Origin: Hyphomicrobium_A sp964622715
Lineage (GTDB): Bacteria > Pseudomonadota > Alphaproteobacteria > Rhizobiales > Hyphomicrobiaceae
NCBI GenBank assembly: GCA_964622715.1
Contig: CAZURR010000014.1
Coordinates: forward strand, 1-36,753
Direction: 5' to 3'
Length of the DNA stretch: 36,753 bases
Shown: positions 34,013-36,753 of the stretch, piece after piece
How positions within the stretch are numbered: position 1 is the first letter of the stretch
How the letters are laid out: each line of letters begins with the position of its first letter
Notes under the pieces: model-generated
Database searches by the model: none
Told to the model about the DNA's origin: nothing
Seen by the model: the letters and a program-made list of their open reading frames with translations, nothing else
Translations under genes and position numbers: made by a program

Positions 34013-34642
34013 TTGAGCACACAAGAAACGGAACGTGCGATACCCCTGAAGCCGCTGGTGCCAGCGATCTTGATGGCACTTGTGGTGAGCGTTCTTGTGA
34101 TGGTCTTTGCTGCCGGACGAGATTCGCGCACAATTTTCGCATTTGCCGCGGCGCTCTTCGCAGCTCAAATGATCTTTGTGATGCTGCGCGTTAACTGGCC
34201 GCTGTTGAGCAACGGCCCGGTGCAATACAAAAAACACATCGCGGTCGATTCCGTTCTGCACAATTCTGTGCTTTCTGGTCTCGTTTACGCGTGGGGAGCG
34301 GTAGCAATGCTCGCCGTCTACTCCATGTCTGGTTTGAGTTGGCGCCACGGGTGGCAGTACGGCGCAGCCATGGCACTGGTTGCTGCTGGGATCTTTGTCT
34401 ACACCCTTTGGCTGGTCGCCTCCGATGGTCGGCTTCGCGCCCCTCGCGCGCTCGCGATCGTGACGAGCCTCGGAGCATTGCAGGGATTCGGTATGATCGT
34501 TGCGTTGGCCTACCTTCTCCTTTCCGGCAAGCTCGCCACGCCCAAGTCCGATTGGGCTGCCAACGATATCTTCTTTGCTGGTGGCGCGACGCTTACGCTG
34601 TTGTCGCTGCTCTCAGTGCTATCATATCGTAAGCTCATCTAA
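34013..34642 (+). CDS. Membrane protein of unknown function (paralog B)
   Basis: From TTG 34013 this protein has 209 residues and about six membrane helices (about 15-33, 39-58, 88-105, 115-134, 147-170 and 183-203). SWRHGWQY (109-116) and DWAANDIFFAGGATL (180-194) correspond to SWHEWWQY and DWAANNIFFFGAAAL of the preceding gene. The TTG start is chosen because it falls after the upstream stop (TAG 33979-33981) and has a GGGA-containing purine run ahead. The frame is open further back to 33851, but that part overlaps paralog A and is not hydrophobic. Function is unknown. The shared order of helices suggests divergence after tandem duplication. Confidence 0.7.
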   Translation: MSTQETERAIPLKPLVPAILMALVVSVLVMVFAAGRDSRTIFAFAAALFAAQMIFVMLRVNWPLLSNGPVQYKKHIAVDSVLHNSVLSGLVYAWGAVAMLAVYSMSGLSWRHGWQYGAAMALVAAGIFVYTLWLVASDGRLRAPRALAIVTSLGALQGFGMIVALAYLLLSGKLATPKSDWAANDIFFAGGATLTLLSLLSVLSYRKLI

Positions 34643-34670
34643 GCGCCCGGCTCGCACTGACGCGCACCGT

Positions 34671-35567
34671 TCACCGCTGACAATTCGGACAGAAGAATGT
34701 CGAGCGGCCCCTTTGGAAGATGCGGCGCACGCTGCCCGTGCAATCGGTCCATACACACGGCTGTCCCTGGCGGCCATAGACAGCAAATGCCTCTTGAAAT
34801 GAGCCGATCGCGCCGTCCGCGTGGCGGTAGTCACGCAAAGACGACCCCCCCGCAGCAATCGATTCTCGCAGCACAGCTTGGACACATTCAACGAGCCGCA
34901 CAGCCCGCGCTGTAGGCGCGCCGCTCTTCCTTGCCAAGCAGTCCGCCCTGCGCTTCGGCGAAAGCCCAGCACGAAACAGCGCCTCGCACACATAGATGTT
35001 GCCAAGACCCGCCACGATGCGCTGGTCGGCCAAGAACGCCTTGAGGTCTACCGCTTTTCCCGCCGCACGTTGGGCCAAGTATTTCGCCGTTAGTGCCGGG
35101 CCAAGCGGTTCTACGCCAAGCCCTCGCATTAGCGGATGCGAAGCAAGATCGGCTTTGGCAATGAGCAACATGAAGCCAAAACGGCGTGGATCGTTGTATG
35201 TAACGACAGCGCCGTGCTCCATGTGAAACACAACGTGGTCGTGTTTGGGGTTGGCCGTCGTCGCAAAGGCAAATTCGCCCAGCTGCCGGCCTTGAGGCTG
35301 GTCCTTTCGGAGCACGCAAAAGACCGTGAACCTGCCGGTCATGCCGAGGTGCATGAGGAGCACCTCACCGCCGGACAGGTGCGCCAGCAGATACTTCGCC
35401 CGCCGCTCCAGGTGTTCGACCCTCTGGCCGGAAAGACGGCGGGCAAAGCGCTCGGGAAAGTCAAACCGAAGGTCAGCACGGCGCTGCTCTACATGTGCAA
35501 AGCGGGCACGTGTGAGCGCCGGCTCCAGGCCTCGACGGATAATCTCCACTTCGGGTAGCTCGGGCAT
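34671..35567 (-). CDS. mutM: Formamidopyrimidine-DNA glycosylase MutM/Fpg
   Basis: MutM removes 8-oxoguanine and formamidopyrimidines and nicks the abasic site. This 298-residue protein begins MPELPEVEIIRRGLEP, so the catalytic Pro (residue 2 before Met removal) and Glu are in place. LLMHLGMTGRF is the standard beta-sandwich block. The helix-two-turn-helix has IVAGLGNIYVCEALFRAGLSP. The C-terminal zinc finger is intact: C-x4-C in PCVWTDC and CPNC at the very end. It converges on the paralogous membrane genes and is divergent from ubiE. Confidence 0.96.
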   Translation of the reverse strand: MPELPEVEIIRRGLEPALTRARFAHVEQRRADLRFDFPERFARRLSGQRVEHLERRAKYLLAHLSGGEVLLMHLGMTGRFTVFCVLRKDQPQGRQLGEFAFATTANPKHDHVVFHMEHGAVVTYNDPRRFGFMLLIAKADLASHPLMRGLGVEPLGPALTAKYLAQRAAGKAVDLKAFLADQRIVAGLGNIYVCEALFRAGLSPKRRADCLARKSGAPTARAVRLVECVQAVLRESIAAGGSSLRDYRHADGAIGSFQEAFAVYGRQGQPCVWTDCTGSVRRIFQRGRSTFFCPNCQR

Positions 35568-35652
35568 TCTCTTAACCGCTTAGGCAAAGCGTTGGCGACC
35601 AACGCGACGGGACCATAGCGCGGGCCAAGAGGCTTCGCTATTGTCCGCCCCC

Positions 35653-36441
35653 ATGAGCGATCCCATCAGCGAAAAGCGGCGCAGCGGCGCTGCTCGCCAG
35701 ACGACATTCGGCTTCCGCGATGTGCCGGAGGCAGAGCGCCAGGGCCTCGTGAACGAGGTCTTTGCCGCCGTCGCCGATCGCTATGACCTCATGAACGACC
35801 TGATGTCAGGCGGCTTACACCGCTTGTGGAAGGACGACCTCGTAGGCTGGCTCAATCCGCCACGCAACGATCGGTCCTTCCGCCTACTCGATGTCGCGGG
35901 GGGCACGGGCGACGTTGCCATTCGCTATGCCCGTGCAAGCGGAGCAAATGCGACCGCCGTCCTGTGTGACATCAGCTGCGAAATGCTCGATGTGGGGCGC
36001 CGCAAAGTGCGCGAGGCAGGCTTTGATCAGCGCATCACCCTCACACAAGGAAATGCCGAGGCGCTGCCGTTTCCCGATCGCGCATTTGACGCCTACACGA
36101 TCGCGTTCGGCATCCGTAATGTCACACACATGGATAAGGCTCTTCGTGAAGCCTTTCGCGTCCTGAAGACCGGCGGCCGCTTTCTCTGCCTTGAATTCTC
36201 TCAGGTACAGGTGCCGATCCTCGACCGGCTTTATGATTTCCATTCCTTTGAGGTCATCCCGCGTCTGGGTAAACTTGCCGCAGGCGACGCGGAGCCCTAT
36301 CGCTATCTTGTCGAGAGCATCCGCAAATTCCCCGCGCAGGAGCGCTTCGCCGCGATGATTTGTGAAGCTGGATTTGCGCGCGTCAGCTACCGCAATTTGA
36401 CGGGCGGCATAGCGGCCATCCACTCGGGCTGGAGGATCTGA
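35653..36441 (+). CDS. ubiE: Ubiquinone/menaquinone C-methyltransferase UbiE
   Basis: This SAM-dependent class I methyltransferase of quinone biosynthesis has 262 residues from ATG 35653. A TTG at 35641 would add four. It shows FGFRDVPEAERQGLVNEVF, VADRYDLMNDLMSGGLHRLWKD, motif I LLDVAGGTGDVAIRYA, the NAEALPFPDRAFDAYTIAFGIRN block, and the C-terminal NLTGGIAAIHSGW, all typical of UbiE. mutM next to ubiE is a conserved alphaproteobacterial arrangement. The gene converges on rpe with 85 bases between, where I see nothing further. Confidence 0.95.
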   Translation: MSDPISEKRRSGAARQTTFGFRDVPEAERQGLVNEVFAAVADRYDLMNDLMSGGLHRLWKDDLVGWLNPPRNDRSFRLLDVAGGTGDVAIRYARASGANATAVLCDISCEMLDVGRRKVREAGFDQRITLTQGNAEALPFPDRAFDAYTIAFGIRNVTHMDKALREAFRVLKTGGRFLCLEFSQVQVPILDRLYDFHSFEVIPRLGKLAAGDAEPYRYLVESIRKFPAQERFAAMICEAGFARVSYRNLTGGIAAIHSGWRI

Positions 36442-36526
36442 CGCCGCAGCACTGTGCCGCCTCAGAACTTGCCGGCCCATCCCAGGACGGATCGGCGAAC
36501 CGGCGAAAATTGCGTTCGTGTGCGCG

Positions 36527-36753
36527 TCACGCAGCAGCTATGGCACGCTCACTCTCCGCCGCCGCGCGAATTGCAGAAATTCTCTCCGCATAAGCGTCGC
36601 GACCGCCGCCACCGGTGAACACTGCAGAGCCCGCCACCAGCACGTTGGCCCCAGCAGCCGCAACGAGCCCTGCCGTCTCAGGCTCGATCCCACCGTCGAC
36701 CTCGATATCAATCGGGCGATTGCCAATCATTTCTTTTACGCGGCGGATTTTCT
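36527..36753 (-). CDS. rpe: Ribulose-phosphate 3-epimerase Rpe (C-terminal part; 5' end outside the window)
   Basis: The frame enters from the window edge with KIRRVKEMIGN. It contains IDIEVDGGIEPETAG, with the catalytic aspartate of the (beta/alpha)8 epimerase, and GANVLVAGSAVF, the phosphate-binding loop. It ends after an Ala-rich tail. About 75 residues are visible, roughly the last third of the enzyme. Rpe interconverts ribulose 5-phosphate and xylulose 5-phosphate in the pentose phosphate or Calvin pathways. Confidence 0.9.
   Translation of the reverse strand, partial: KIRRVKEMIGNRPIDIEVDGGIEPETAGLVAAAGANVLVAGSAVFTGGGGRDAYAERISAIRAAAESERAIAAA

Overview
The window is a stretch of chromosomal core genome from an alphaproteobacterium, most likely Hyphomicrobiales. 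The evidence is the clade-specific gene set: GcrA, MmcB, PstA and PstC with long N-terminal extensions, an ActS/ActR (RegB/RegA) redox pair beside an SCO gene, and an rpsT-dnaA-dnaN-recF-gyrB replication cluster next to mutM and ubiE. The genus cannot be fixed from the sequence alone. I see no insertion sequence, prophage, CRISPR array or tRNA/rRNA gene.

Layout. 1-2801: metZ (5' end cut by the window), apaG and argE on the + strand. 2928-3320: a class I cytochrome c gene broken by one in-frame amber codon. 3328-6536: argD-argF-hslO on the - strand, with a well-formed promoter and a 5' stem-loop in front of argD. 7159-7710: gcrA, followed by a strong intrinsic terminator. 7877-16052: the phosphate regulon phoR-pstS-pstC-pstA-pstB-phoU-phoB on the - strand, with ppk2 (polyphosphate kinase 2) divergent from phoR. 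17219-20075: a translationally coupled pair, a Lon-like AAA ATPase without the protease domain plus a UspA-like protein. The ATPase gene is split by a 100-N scaffold gap flanked by an exact 55-bp duplicate; collapsing the duplicate restores one reading frame. 20226-24761: mmcB, actR/regA, actS/regB, an SCO copper chaperone and a YgjP-like metallopeptidase. 24904-31658: gyrB, recF, dnaN and dnaA on the - strand. 31786-36753: a rhodanese, a 647-bp gene-free region with DnaA-box-like sites, rpsT, two tandem paralogous membrane proteins of unknown function, mutM, ubiE and the 3' part of rpe.

How the genes work together. argE, argD and argF supply three steps of arginine synthesis. PhoR/PhoB with PstSCAB/PhoU form the complete phosphate-sensing and uptake unit, and PPK2 links it to the polyphosphate store. 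ActS senses redox or quinone state and signals to ActR, while SCO supports cytochrome oxidase copper loading. DnaA, the beta clamp, RecF and GyrB form the replication-initiation and repair block, and the origin may lie nearby.

The main unusual points are the protease-less Lon-like ATPase/Usp couple, the internal duplication in the PstA periplasmic domain, the paralogous membrane-protein pair placed between mutM and rpsT, the cytochrome pseudogene, and the scaffold artefact at 18727-18936. I found no convincing wholly new system. The ATPase/Usp pair and the membrane paralogs are the best candidates for unknown biology.
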